From the NCBI GenBank assembly GCA_020632575.1, contig JACKFH010000009.1, positions 130,529 to 194,528 on the forward strand: a stretch of 64,000 bases of DNA. Reading direction: 5' to 3'. Below the pieces are notes generated by a model. The model saw only the letters and a program-made list of their open reading frames with translations. It had not been told where the DNA came from and ran no database searches. This stretch comes from Candidatus Omnitrophota bacterium (GTDB taxonomy: Bacteria > Hinthialibacterota > Hinthialibacteria > OLB16). Both the position numbers and the translations under genes were made by a program. Shown one piece after another: positions 1 through 7,533 of the stretch; position 1 is the first letter of the stretch; each line of letters begins with the position of its first letter.

Positions 1-1294
1 AGTAGCTGTACCCCTCGAACACGGTCGCTCCATAGGGGGTCTTCCGGAAAACACAGAAATCCTGAACGCCATCCCCATTCCAATCGATGGTCGGGACCCT
101 CTGCGCCCCGAGTGTCGCTCCGGTCGCTCGGTTCTTCGGGAAGTCGACCTGATCGAGGAGCGGAAACTGCCCCGACTCCAGGTCCCAAAGCGTTTGCTTG
201 CGACCCTCTCGGTATCGTGCGATTTCCACGGAAGAAAATTTTGGAACATATAGCCCTTGAGTCTTGGAAAGAAAGAGTTCGTCGACCCCGTCCCCATCGA
301 GATCGTGAATCCCATTGAGATAAACCCCGGGCCAATCGAATACGACCTCCCCGGTCAGAGCGTCCCAGGCCACCGTATGCCAGAGATTGTCCTCATTTTC
401 GTTGTGGAAGTTGAATACAATTTCAAATCGTCCGTCGTTGTCCAGATCGCGGATCGGATCGGGACCCGGGCGGACAATCTTCTTTTTGCGGTCGATATTC
501 GATTCGATGTCCTTTCGCCAAATCACCGAGAGCTCTTTGCCATCGCTCTTGAGAACATCGATGTGGCTGGAGAAATCGCCGATCGTGATGAACTCCAGTT
601 GCGGATCGTCGTCCAGGTTTTCCGCGCCGAAGAAACCGTAGTTCCGGAAGTCGTGATACCTCATCCACATCAGCGTCTCGCCGGTTTTCGGGTCGAACAC
701 AAAGATCCGGTAATGCAGCGCCATCACAATTTCATCGGTTCCATCCCCGGTGGCGTCCGCGCGCAGGACCAATGGGGCGTAATGCGTGTGAATCTCCTCG
801 GTCTCCCAGACCAGTTCCTCTTTTCCATTTTCGTACTTGAAGAGTTGGCCCCTCGCCAGTTCATCCCCGGTCCCGGCCTGACTGCGCATGGAAAACTTTT
901 CGAGTCCGGGAACATCGGGAAGGAAATCCGCGATCTGCTCGTTCATCCCGTGCCCGCTGAATTGGACGCTTCCATCGGGAGACATCGAGTGCTTCTCCGG
1001 AGACCGTCCCCAAGCGGCTTGGTTCTTCTGAAAGTAGTCGGGATCTCTAAGTTCCTTGAACCGATACTTGGGATTCCGCTCCCCCGTCTTCAGAGTCACC
1101 TCGAACAAGGCCTGATCGCCCCGGGTGTCGAAGGTCCAGGCAATGGTGGGGCTGCGAATGACTCCGGAGGCGTCCGCCACCCCGGAAAGGGCGGGATCGT
1201 GCCGAGGGACCGGCCATTCGGCAAAGGAGGGCGAGGACAAAAAGAACAGAACCAAACTGAGGAAAACAAGTGAGACACGGTTGAGCGGGGACAA
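1..1294 (-). CDS. Secreted VCBS/FG-GAP-like repeat protein (3' end outside window)
   Basis: The minus strand is open from 1294 to the window edge, so about 431 codons are visible and the C-terminus is missing. I chose the TTG at 1294 because AGGAGG (1308-1303) lies 8 nt upstream and the frame opens with a clear signal peptide (basic start, hydrophobic core, cleavage near SPSFA). The mature part has repeated Asp-rich segments such as DATGDGTDEIV, DLDNDGRFEIV, DLDGDGVDELF and DWNGDGVQDF, the calcium-binding loops of VCBS/FG-GAP blades. It is therefore probably an extracytoplasmic beta-propeller-like protein; its ligand is unknown. A second protein of this type lies at 28622-29911. The repeat type is secure, the role is not. 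Confidence 0.85.
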   Translation of the reverse strand, partial: MSPLNRVSLVFLSLVLFFLSSPSFAEWPVPRHDPALSGVADASGVIRSPTIAWTFDTRGDQALFEVTLKTGERNPKYRFKELRDPDYFQKNQAAWGRSPEKHSMSPDGSVQFSGHGMNEQIADFLPDVPGLEKFSMRSQAGTGDELARGQLFKYENGKEELVWETEEIHTHYAPLVLRADATGDGTDEIVMALHYRIFVFDPKTGETLMWMRYHDFRNYGFFGAENLDDDPQLEFITIGDFSSHIDVLKSDGKELSVIWRKDIESNIDRKKKIVRPGPDPIRDLDNDGRFEIVFNFHNENEDNLWHTVAWDALTGEVVFDWPGVYLNGIHDLDGDGVDELFLSKTQGLYVPKFSSVEIARYREGRKQTLWDLESGQFPLLDQVDFPKNRATGATLGAQRVPTIDWNGDGVQDFCVFRKTPYGATVFEGYSY

Positions 1295-1381
1295 TCCGGT
1301 GACCTCCTTCGATTCGAACTTGGCGCGGCGCCGCTATTATTGGAAAGGAGAACCCTTTCCGCCACCCCCACCCGACGCCGA

Positions 1382-1432
1382 GTCCGTTTCAACGGACGGC
1401 TCTTTGTGTAGCGAGGGAATTGATTCCCTCGC
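1382..1432. repeat. Composite two-hairpin element, copy A
   Basis: Hairpin 1 (1382-1397) has perfect 7-bp arms around TC and contains GTTTCAAC. The spacer ends in CTTTGTGTAG (1402-1411, its last G also opening the second stem). Hairpin 2 (1411-1432) has perfect 10-bp arms around TG. The same architecture with different stem sequences occurs at 9284-9335, which suggests a dispersed element whose stems co-vary. Confidence 0.6.
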
Positions 1433-1494
1433 GGGCTGGGTCGGTTCGCTCGACTCCAATGAATCCGAACAAATCCCCGACGACGTACCCTTGG

Positions 1495-1514
1495 ATACCC
1501 GCCTTCGCGGGTAT
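1495..1514. repeat. Short palindromic repeat (CCCGCCTTCGCGGG core)
   Basis: A 20-base palindrome with arms ATACCCGC/GCGGGTAT-like sequence, followed by TGACG. Copies with ATTCCCGC/GCGGGAAT arms occur at 28281-28300 and 28591-28610, again next to TGAC. The paired changes keep the stem intact. This resembles the REP-like palindromes common between bacterial genes. Confidence 0.65.
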
Positions 1515-1626
1515 GACGTGATTAGATCCTATCTCCCCCAAGGTTTTGGCCTCTTTCCCCTCCCTTGGATAATCCCTAGAATGAGGTCTGTAGGCGGGCA
1601 TTTCATCTAACACTTTGGAGTTCTTT

Positions 1627-2430
1627 ATGGTTCCGTTCCAGATTTCACCCGAGCAATTGCAGTCCTATGAGGAGCAGGGATTTGTCCTGATTCCCGATCT
1701 CTTCGACGCGGAGGAGGTCGATCTGTTGCGCAAGATCGCCCGTGCGGACCGCGAACTCGAGGCGGACGCCAAGGGTCCGCTCGATAAAGAGGGAAAGATC
1801 ACCAAGATCGCCGTCCGCAATGAACTTCGGGAGGATATCTACAGCGCCATTGTCCGCTCCCATCGAATGGCGGACACCATGGAAAAAATCCTCGGCGGCG
1901 AGGTTTACCACTACCACCACAAGATGACCATGAAGGAGCCGAAGGTGGGTGGCGCCTGGGAGTGGCACCAGGATTATGGCTACTGGTACAACAACGGTTG
2001 CCTTTATCCGCTGCTTTCGAGTTGTATGGTCGCGGTCGATCGATCCACCACAGAGAATGGTTGCCTTCAGGTGATCCCGGGGTCGCACCACCTCGGTCGG
2101 ATCGATCATGGGGTCAGCGGGACACAAACCGGCGCCGATGAGGAGCGAGTCGAAAAGGTTCTGGAACGCCTCCCGATCGAGTATGTCGAGATGGAGCCGG
2201 GTGCGGCGCTCTTTTTCCACTGCAATCTCTTGCACCGATCGGCTCAAAACTTGAGCGAGCACCCCCGTTGGATGTTCATCTGCTGCTTCAACGCCGCTCG
2301 AAATAACCCTTACAAGAAACACCACCACCCCTGTTATGAGTTCCTCGAGAAATGGCCGGATGAAAAAGTCAAAGAGGTCGGCGGTAAACAGTGGGAGGAA
2401 CTCCAGGCCAGAATGGAGGGAGTCGGATGA
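1627..2430 (+). CDS. Phytanoyl-CoA dioxygenase (PhyH) family protein
   Basis: A 267-residue protein of the PhyH family of Fe(II)/2-oxoglutarate dioxygenases, which hydroxylate small molecules. The start is the ATG at 1627, 6 nt after GGAG; an in-frame TTG at 1615 overlaps that ribosome site and is unlikely. The iron-binding facial triad is visible: His114 and Asp116 in WHQDYG, and His203 in LLHRSAQN, with Arg214 (HPRW) placed to bind 2-oxoglutarate. Length is usual for the family. The stop overlaps the next start (ATGA at 2427-2430), so it is translationally coupled to two oxidoreductases and probably acts in the same pathway. The substrate cannot be told; bacterial members act on many compounds besides phytanoyl-CoA. 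Confidence 0.9.
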   Translation: MVPFQISPEQLQSYEEQGFVLIPDLFDAEEVDLLRKIARADRELEADAKGPLDKEGKITKIAVRNELREDIYSAIVRSHRMADTMEKILGGEVYHYHHKMTMKEPKVGGAWEWHQDYGYWYNNGCLYPLLSSCMVAVDRSTTENGCLQVIPGSHHLGRIDHGVSGTQTGADEERVEKVLERLPIEYVEMEPGAALFFHCNLLHRSAQNLSEHPRWMFICCFNAARNNPYKKHHHPCYEFLEKWPDEKVKEVGGKQWEELQARMEGVG

Positions 2431-3506
2431 GCAAAATCTGGAGAGTCGCGGGAATCAATTTCGATCACCTTCACATGGGCGACAATCTGCGAATGGTCTT
2501 CGACCATCCGAGCGCCGAGATTGTGGGGATCTGTCACGAGGACGCCGCCGAGATGGAGATGGCGATCAAGAATTTTTCTCTCGGCGAGGACCGAGTGTTT
2601 ACGGATTACCGGGAGTGCATCGAGAAAACCAATCCGGATTTCGTCATTCTCTGCCCGGCTACGGCGCGACACGCCGAATGGACCGAGAAGGTCGCGGAAT
2701 ACAGTCTCGACATCCTGATGGAAAAACCCTTCGCGGCCAGCCTCGAGGAGGCGGACCGGATGACCGCTGCCGTTCAGAAGACTGGAAAGAAACTCGCCAT
2801 TAACTGGCCGCTTGCATGGTATCCCTCCCACCGAACGGCCAAGCGGTTTGTCGACGAGGGCCGGATCGGCGAAGTGATCGAGGTTCATTACTACGATGGG
2901 AACCGTGGACCGCTCTATCATGTCGCCGATAAGGTGGAGGTGTCGGAGGATGCGACCGGCGAAAAATCCAAGAGTTGGTTTTATCAGAAGGACAAGGGGG
3001 GCGGATCGCTCCTCGATTACCTGGGTTACGGCACGACTTTGGGGACTTGGTATCATGGGGGCAAGAAGCCGACCGAAGTGACCTGCATGACCCACATCCA
3101 AACAGGTCTTGAGGTGGACGAACACAGCGTGACCATCGCAAAATACGAGAGAGGCCTCTCCAAGTTCGAGACGCGATGGGGGACTTACACCGATCCATGG
3201 ACCAACCAGCCGCAGCCCAAATGCGGGTTCGTGCTTAAAGGGACCGAGGGAACGATCAGCAGTTACGATTACGAGCCGACGATTCGACTTCAGAACAAGG
3301 ATTTCCCCGAGGGGAAGGATTACTCGGTGGATCACCTGGAACCCCCTTTCCAAAACCCGGTGCAATACTTCATCGATTGCCTTGAAAATGGGAAAGAGAT
3401 CGAGGGGCCGCTCTCCCCGGTTGTCTGTCGGATCGGCCAACAGATTGTCGACACGGCTTACCGGAGCGCGGAAGAGAAGCGAACCTTACCGTTATTGGGG
3501 GAATGA
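2427..3506 (+). CDS. Gfo/Idh/MocA family oxidoreductase
   Basis: A 359-residue NAD(P)-dependent oxidoreductase of the Gfo/Idh/MocA family. The ATG at 2427 overlaps the stop of the PhyH gene. The N-terminal half should be the nucleotide-binding fold, although the usual GxGxxG is replaced by a Gly-poor AGINFDHLHMGD segment (residues 8-19), a variant that may change cofactor binding. The family's EKP motif is at residues 99-101, and a GGGSLLDYLGYG segment near residue 203 matches the substrate-domain signature. No signal peptide, so it is cytoplasmic. It is the middle gene of a three-gene operon, with the next gene starting 1 nt after its stop. Substrates are probably sugars, inositols or derivatives; the exact one is unknown. 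Confidence 0.9.
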   Translation: MSKIWRVAGINFDHLHMGDNLRMVFDHPSAEIVGICHEDAAEMEMAIKNFSLGEDRVFTDYRECIEKTNPDFVILCPATARHAEWTEKVAEYSLDILMEKPFAASLEEADRMTAAVQKTGKKLAINWPLAWYPSHRTAKRFVDEGRIGEVIEVHYYDGNRGPLYHVADKVEVSEDATGEKSKSWFYQKDKGGGSLLDYLGYGTTLGTWYHGGKKPTEVTCMTHIQTGLEVDEHSVTIAKYERGLSKFETRWGTYTDPWTNQPQPKCGFVLKGTEGTISSYDYEPTIRLQNKDFPEGKDYSVDHLEPPFQNPVQYFIDCLENGKEIEGPLSPVVCRIGQQIVDTAYRSAEEKRTLPLLGE

Positions 3507-3507
3507 C

Positions 3508-4617
3508 ATGAGCGACGAAAAAGAATACGGCCTCTCGTTGGTCCGGGATAACGAGGAAATCCAGGCGCCGTCGCTGCCCTACCTGCCCCCGAAACCGAAG
3601 GCCTATTCGCCTCCGATCGGTCTGATCGGCTGCGGGGGAATCACCGAGTACCATCTGAGGGCCTACCGCAAGCAGGGCTACAAGGTGACCGCCCTGTGCG
3701 ATATCGACCTTCAGCGCGCGGAGAAGCGGCGCGAGGAGTTTTATCCCAAAGCGAAAACCTATGAGGATTACCGAAAGGTTCTCGACGATCCCAAGATCGA
3801 GGTGGTGGACATCGCGACTCATCCCGAGGAACGGGTGGAGATCATCGAAGAGGCGCTAGCCGCAGGGAAGCATGTCCTCTCCCAGAAACCCTTTGTGGTC
3901 GACCTTCAAGAGGGAAGACGGCTTGTGCAACTCGCCAAGGAGGCGGGTCGATTGCTCGCGGTCAACCAAAACGGTCGCTGGGCGCCGCACTTCTCCTATC
4001 TGCGTCAGGCGATCCGAGCCGGAATGTTGGGAGAAATTGTGTCAGTCGATTTCTCGCTACAATGGGATCACGATTGGGTGGCGGACACGGTGTTCAACGA
4101 GGTTCGTCATCTGCTTCTTTACGATTTCGCCATCCATTGGTTCGACATGACCTGCTGTTTCCTTCATGGAAAAGAGCCACAACGGGTCTTCGCCAGCATT
4201 CGGAAAAGTCCGAGCCAGAAATCCAAACAACCCCTGCTCGGTCACGCGTTGATGGATTTCGCGGGCGGTCAGGCCACCCTCAGTCTGGATGGCAACACCC
4301 CCTTGGGCCAACAGGACCAAACCATTGTGGTGGGAACCAAGGGAACCGCGCGCGCTGTCGGCGAAAGCCTCTCCAAGCAGGATGTCAAGGTTCACACCGA
4401 GAAGGGTTGGTTCAGCCCCGATCTGAAAGGCGCCTGGTTCGAAAATGGATTCGAGGGAACCATGGGCGAACTGCTCCTCGCGATCGAGGAGGGGCGGACC
4501 CCGACCCACAACGCCGAGGAGAATCTGGACAGTCTGGCCCTCTGTTTCGCCGCGGTGGCCAGCTCCGTGGAGGGGTGGGCGAAGACAGTGGGGGAGGTCA
4601 CCCGACTCGTGGATTAG
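3508..4617 (+). CDS. Gfo/Idh/MocA family oxidoreductase
   Basis: A 369-residue oxidoreductase, the last gene of the PhyH operon. The ATG at 3508 follows the previous stop by one base and a GGGGG ribosome site. After a ~36-residue leader comes a standard Rossmann start, IGLIGCGGITEYHL (residues 38-50), and the family EKP motif appears as SQKPF (QKP at 126-128). It is clearly diverged from its upstream neighbour, so the two are not a recent duplication. Two Gfo/Idh enzymes next to a dioxygenase suggest successive steps on one polyol or sugar-like substrate, or a heteromeric enzyme; this is inference. No membrane or export signal. Confidence 0.9.
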   Translation: MSDEKEYGLSLVRDNEEIQAPSLPYLPPKPKAYSPPIGLIGCGGITEYHLRAYRKQGYKVTALCDIDLQRAEKRREEFYPKAKTYEDYRKVLDDPKIEVVDIATHPEERVEIIEEALAAGKHVLSQKPFVVDLQEGRRLVQLAKEAGRLLAVNQNGRWAPHFSYLRQAIRAGMLGEIVSVDFSLQWDHDWVADTVFNEVRHLLLYDFAIHWFDMTCCFLHGKEPQRVFASIRKSPSQKSKQPLLGHALMDFAGGQATLSLDGNTPLGQQDQTIVVGTKGTARAVGESLSKQDVKVHTEKGWFSPDLKGAWFENGFEGTMGELLLAIEEGRTPTHNAEENLDSLALCFAAVASSVEGWAKTVGEVTRLVD

Positions 4618-4679
4618 CCGTTTACACACTTTCCTTTTCCGGTCGCTCTCACCCTCTAGCAGCACTGTCAAAATTTTGC

Positions 4680-4723
4680 TTGACAATAATGACACACTTT
4701 TTCTGAAATCCTGCTATATAATA
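4680..4723 (+). promoter_or_regulatory. Likely promoter for the TPR/thioredoxin gene
   Basis: TTGACA at 4680-4685, and an extended -10 TGCTATATAAT at 4712-4722 that ends 16 nt before the ATG at 4739. The two are 29-31 nt apart, too far for one sigma-70 promoter, so the extended -10 may act alone, or TTGACA may pair with TGAAAT at 4704-4709 (18-nt spacer). The gap is AT-rich and lies directly after the PhyH operon. Confidence 0.45.
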
Positions 4724-4738
4724 GAACGAACGGATGCG

Positions 4739-6616
4739 ATGACCTCTCGAACAGCGATCGCCCTGATGGTTTTCGTTTCATTCTCCCCCTCCGCCGGGGC
4801 CGACACCCTCGTTCTGGACAATGGCCGTGAACTCCAGGGGGTGGTGGTCGAGGAAACCAACGATTCCATTGTCTTCAAGCTCCAAACCGGCAGTCAAATC
4901 ACTCTTCCCTCCTCGAGCGTTCAAAACCTGGTCCGAAGCGACACCTCCGAACTCTTGATCCTGCAAGGGGACGCCCTTTTCGACAAAGAGAAGTTCGAGG
5001 AGGCCTACGAGGTTTACCGTAAGGCATTGGAGAAGAACTCCCCCAAGGCAGCCGGTCGCATCGAGGAGATCGAGGGGATCCTGGAAGCCCGGGTGGAGGG
5101 ACTCACCGAGGGCTTGAATCTGGATGAGGCCGAGGAGCGAATTCGGAAGGAGTTGGCCAAAGCTTCCGACACCAGCCCTTATTGGGGTCTCTACCGCTCG
5201 CGACTGAGTCAAATCCTTGTGGAAAAAGGGCGGCGCGCGATGGCGAATTTCGCCCCCAAACCAGCCAGGAAATATTTCGCCGAGGCGTGGTCGCTTGATC
5301 CCGAGGGCCAGGATTTCGGGGAGGATTATTTTCAAGCCTTGCTCGGTTCCAAATCCTCGAACGACGCGATCGTTTTGTTCCTCGAGGACTACAATCACCA
5401 TCGCCCCGGCAACCAAACATTGACCGAGGAACTTGTCGCGAGAATCTGGAAACACAAACCCTGCGAGGCGGCGGACCACTTGGTCGGGTTGGGCACGCCC
5501 AAGGACACCACCAACACCGAGGTTTCACGGATCCTTCCGCAAGTTTTCAGAAGTTGTTTTTACAAGCGCCCCTTCCCCGAGACAGCCGCTCTTCCGCGAA
5601 CGGAATACTACGAGATCTACCTGGAACTGGAGCCTCAAGGGGATCGATCGCCCCTTTTCGAGGCGCGGATCGAGGAGGACCCGAACAACGAGACCCTGTA
5701 TTCCGATTATGCCAACTACTTGGTCGAGGCGCATCGTTCCGAGGACGCCGCCGGAATCTACCGTCGCCTTCTGGAGGTTTATCCCAACTCGACCGAGGCT
5801 TCGGAATTCCTCAAGGAATGGGGGGCGGAAAAGGAGCGAATGGCTTTCCAGGATGAGGTCGCTCGACTCAAGGAACTGGAGAAGCCATACCAATTGGCCG
5901 CCGGTCTCACCGAACAGGATTTCCCGTTGATCAACGATCCTGTCCGCATCGGCGACTTGATCAAAGTGGCGAGGGAGATCTCCGTAGTCCTGGAAAACCG
6001 CCCGGAGGAGATGGAGGGAGAACCCTCCGCGACCTCGATGGAGGCGCTGAAGACCTATGAAGCAGAACTCAATACGGCAACAGCGGTCGAGCAACTAAAG
6101 AACCTGCTAAGTCAGACTCGTCATCTCAGCGGGAGCCCCGATGTTGGAGACCGAGCCCCCGATTTTACATTGAGCGGACTCGACGGAAACTCGATTTCGC
6201 TGTCGGACTTTTCAGGGAAAGTTGTGCTGCTCTATTTCTGGGCCACATGGTGCCCCCCCTGCCGCAACGAGGCGCCTTTCATTGCCGACACTCATGAGGC
6301 GCTCAAGGATAAGGGTTTTCGAATCATCGGGGTTAGTTTGGACACGAGCCGGTCGGACTTGGCTGATTACCTGATGGCCAACCCAAAGATCAACTGGCCC
6401 CAGGCGTTCGATGGTCAGGGATGGGAGACCCCCGTAGCCCGAGTCTATGGGGTTCGAGCCACACCCTCCAGTTTCTTGATCGACAAACAGGGGACTATCC
6501 GCTACATCAACCCTCGTGGGCCCGACCTCTTCAATGGTATCCTCCAACTCCTTAGTGAGGGCGAGGAGGGATCGCAAGTTGAGGTTTATGTCGATGGCGC
6601 GCCCCTCCGCCCGTGA
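4739..6616 (+). CDS. Secreted TPR protein with C-terminal TlpA/ResA-like thioredoxin domain
   Basis: A 625-residue exported protein. I start it at the ATG at 4739, which gives a signal peptide cleaved near SPSAGA; an open frame further upstream overlaps the previous gene and a promoter-like sequence. After a short N-terminal beta domain (DTLVLDNGRELQGVVV) comes a long helical region rich in Tyr/Ala/Leu/Glu, consistent with TPR repeats (about residues 70-470). The C-terminal ~145 residues are a redoxin domain: APDFTLSGLDG, then WATWCPPC with the CXXC pair at Cys505/Cys508, and a RATPSSF cis-proline segment. Such domains face the periplasm and reduce or isomerise disulfides. The TPR part probably holds partner proteins. 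Monocistronic by context. Confidence 0.88.
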   Translation: MTSRTAIALMVFVSFSPSAGADTLVLDNGRELQGVVVEETNDSIVFKLQTGSQITLPSSSVQNLVRSDTSELLILQGDALFDKEKFEEAYEVYRKALEKNSPKAAGRIEEIEGILEARVEGLTEGLNLDEAEERIRKELAKASDTSPYWGLYRSRLSQILVEKGRRAMANFAPKPARKYFAEAWSLDPEGQDFGEDYFQALLGSKSSNDAIVLFLEDYNHHRPGNQTLTEELVARIWKHKPCEAADHLVGLGTPKDTTNTEVSRILPQVFRSCFYKRPFPETAALPRTEYYEIYLELEPQGDRSPLFEARIEEDPNNETLYSDYANYLVEAHRSEDAAGIYRRLLEVYPNSTEASEFLKEWGAEKERMAFQDEVARLKELEKPYQLAAGLTEQDFPLINDPVRIGDLIKVAREISVVLENRPEEMEGEPSATSMEALKTYEAELNTATAVEQLKNLLSQTRHLSGSPDVGDRAPDFTLSGLDGNSISLSDFSGKVVLLYFWATWCPPCRNEAPFIADTHEALKDKGFRIIGVSLDTSRSDLADYLMANPKINWPQAFDGQGWETPVARVYGVRATPSSFLIDKQGTIRYINPRGPDLFNGILQLLSEGEEGSQVEVYVDGAPLRP

Positions 6617-6777
6617 TTTTTTTTCTGTTTCTAACCTACTGATATTAATTAGATTAGAGTGCCTAGGCGCTATTCCTCCTCATTGGATACCATTTTCAGC
6701 TTGAAATATATCGTTTAAGATACCCATCACAGGCTGGGAGAATACAATTCTGGGGATGAATCCAAGGGGGAGAAACT

Positions 6778-7353
6778 TTGATTCATTCGAGCGCGCTGAT
6801 TCCGCGCACAGTTGCTCTGTGCGTGACGAGTCTTCTAGTTCTGTTCCTGCTTAAGGGCTGCGCCTCAGCGCCCAAGCAACGGTCCGTGATGATGGAAGCG
6901 ACCGCCTACTGCGATTGCGGCCAATGCTGCGGGTGGGAACGAGGCTCCTGGAAATGCTTGAAACTCGATCTCTGGAACAAGTATGTCTCCAATGGACAGA
7001 ACGCGGGCAAGAAGTACACCGGCAAAACCGCCAGCGGCGTGAGACCCGTGGAATACGATCAAGGTCTGCTCTCCGTTGATACGATCAAACGTCCCTGGAA
7101 GGCTCCTCAGCGAGCGATTAACCCAACCAAATGGACTCAACGCGAAGGGACCATCGCCGCCGACACCGACTACTACCCCTTCGGCACCCGGATGTATATT
7201 CCCGGTTATGGCTGGGGCGTGGTTCGAGACCGAGGGGGGGCGATCAAGGGGCCCAACCGGATCGATCTCTTTTACAACTCGCACGGCGACGCCCTGGAGT
7301 GGGGTCGTCAGAATGTCGAAGTGGTCGTGGTTCCCCCCGAACGGGGTTCGTAG
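6778..7353 (+). CDS. 3D-domain lipoprotein (peptidoglycan-related)
   Basis: A 191-residue protein starting at TTG 6778, preceded by AAGGGGGAG. The N-terminus is a lipoprotein signal with lipobox LLKGC, so Cys28 should be lipidated and the protein anchored in the envelope. The C-terminal part (about residues 118-185) carries the 3D signature: GTIAADTDYYPFGTRMYIPGYG, then VVRDRGGAIKGPNRIDLF with Asp residues spaced as in MltA/YuiC-type domains. Those families cleave peptidoglycan glycan strands. A Cys-rich stretch (YCDCGQCCGW, about residues 44-53) precedes it, as in related 3D proteins. Enzymatic activity is likely but not certain, as I cannot check all catalytic contacts. Confidence 0.85.
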   Translation: MIHSSALIPRTVALCVTSLLVLFLLKGCASAPKQRSVMMEATAYCDCGQCCGWERGSWKCLKLDLWNKYVSNGQNAGKKYTGKTASGVRPVEYDQGLLSVDTIKRPWKAPQRAINPTKWTQREGTIAADTDYYPFGTRMYIPGYGWGVVRDRGGAIKGPNRIDLFYNSHGDALEWGRQNVEVVVVPPERGS

Positions 7354-7374
7354 GGTTCGCCTGAAAACCTTTCC

Positions 7375-7462
7375 GCCGTGGGAGCGGCTTCCAGCCGCGA
7401 TTGCCTGGGAAAGAGGATTGGGTTTTACCCTTTCCATCGCGGCTGGAAGCCGCTCCCACGGC
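7375..7462. repeat. Perfect 27-bp inverted repeat between convergent genes
   Basis: Left arm 7375-7401 and right arm 7436-7462 are exact reverse complements with a 34-nt spacer; each arm also contains its own short stem (GCGGCTTCCAGCCGC). No T-tract follows either side, so it is not a standard terminator, but its position between convergent genes (ends 7353 and 7534) would suit transcript-end protection. The GTGGGAGCGGCTTCC text resembles widespread REP-like elements. Confidence 0.7.
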
Positions 7463-7533
7463 GGGGAAAGATTTTAATGGATTGTGAGCCGCTTTGATTC
7501 TTCAGCTCGTGTGGGGCGACTTGTCATTCTCGA

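Larger units (their letters stand above)
1295..1626. other. Intergenic region with hairpin repeats
   Basis: A 332-base gap between divergent genes with no credible coding frame. It holds a two-hairpin composite element (1382-1432) and a short palindromic repeat (1495-1514), listed separately. No convincing promoter for the operon starting at 1627 could be picked out. Confidence 0.6.

Noticed and set aside
257..1273. Open frame on the plus strand, 338 codons
   Set aside because: It lies opposite the VCBS-like protein, whose signal peptide, ribosome site and calcium-loop motifs are clear; the plus frame has none.
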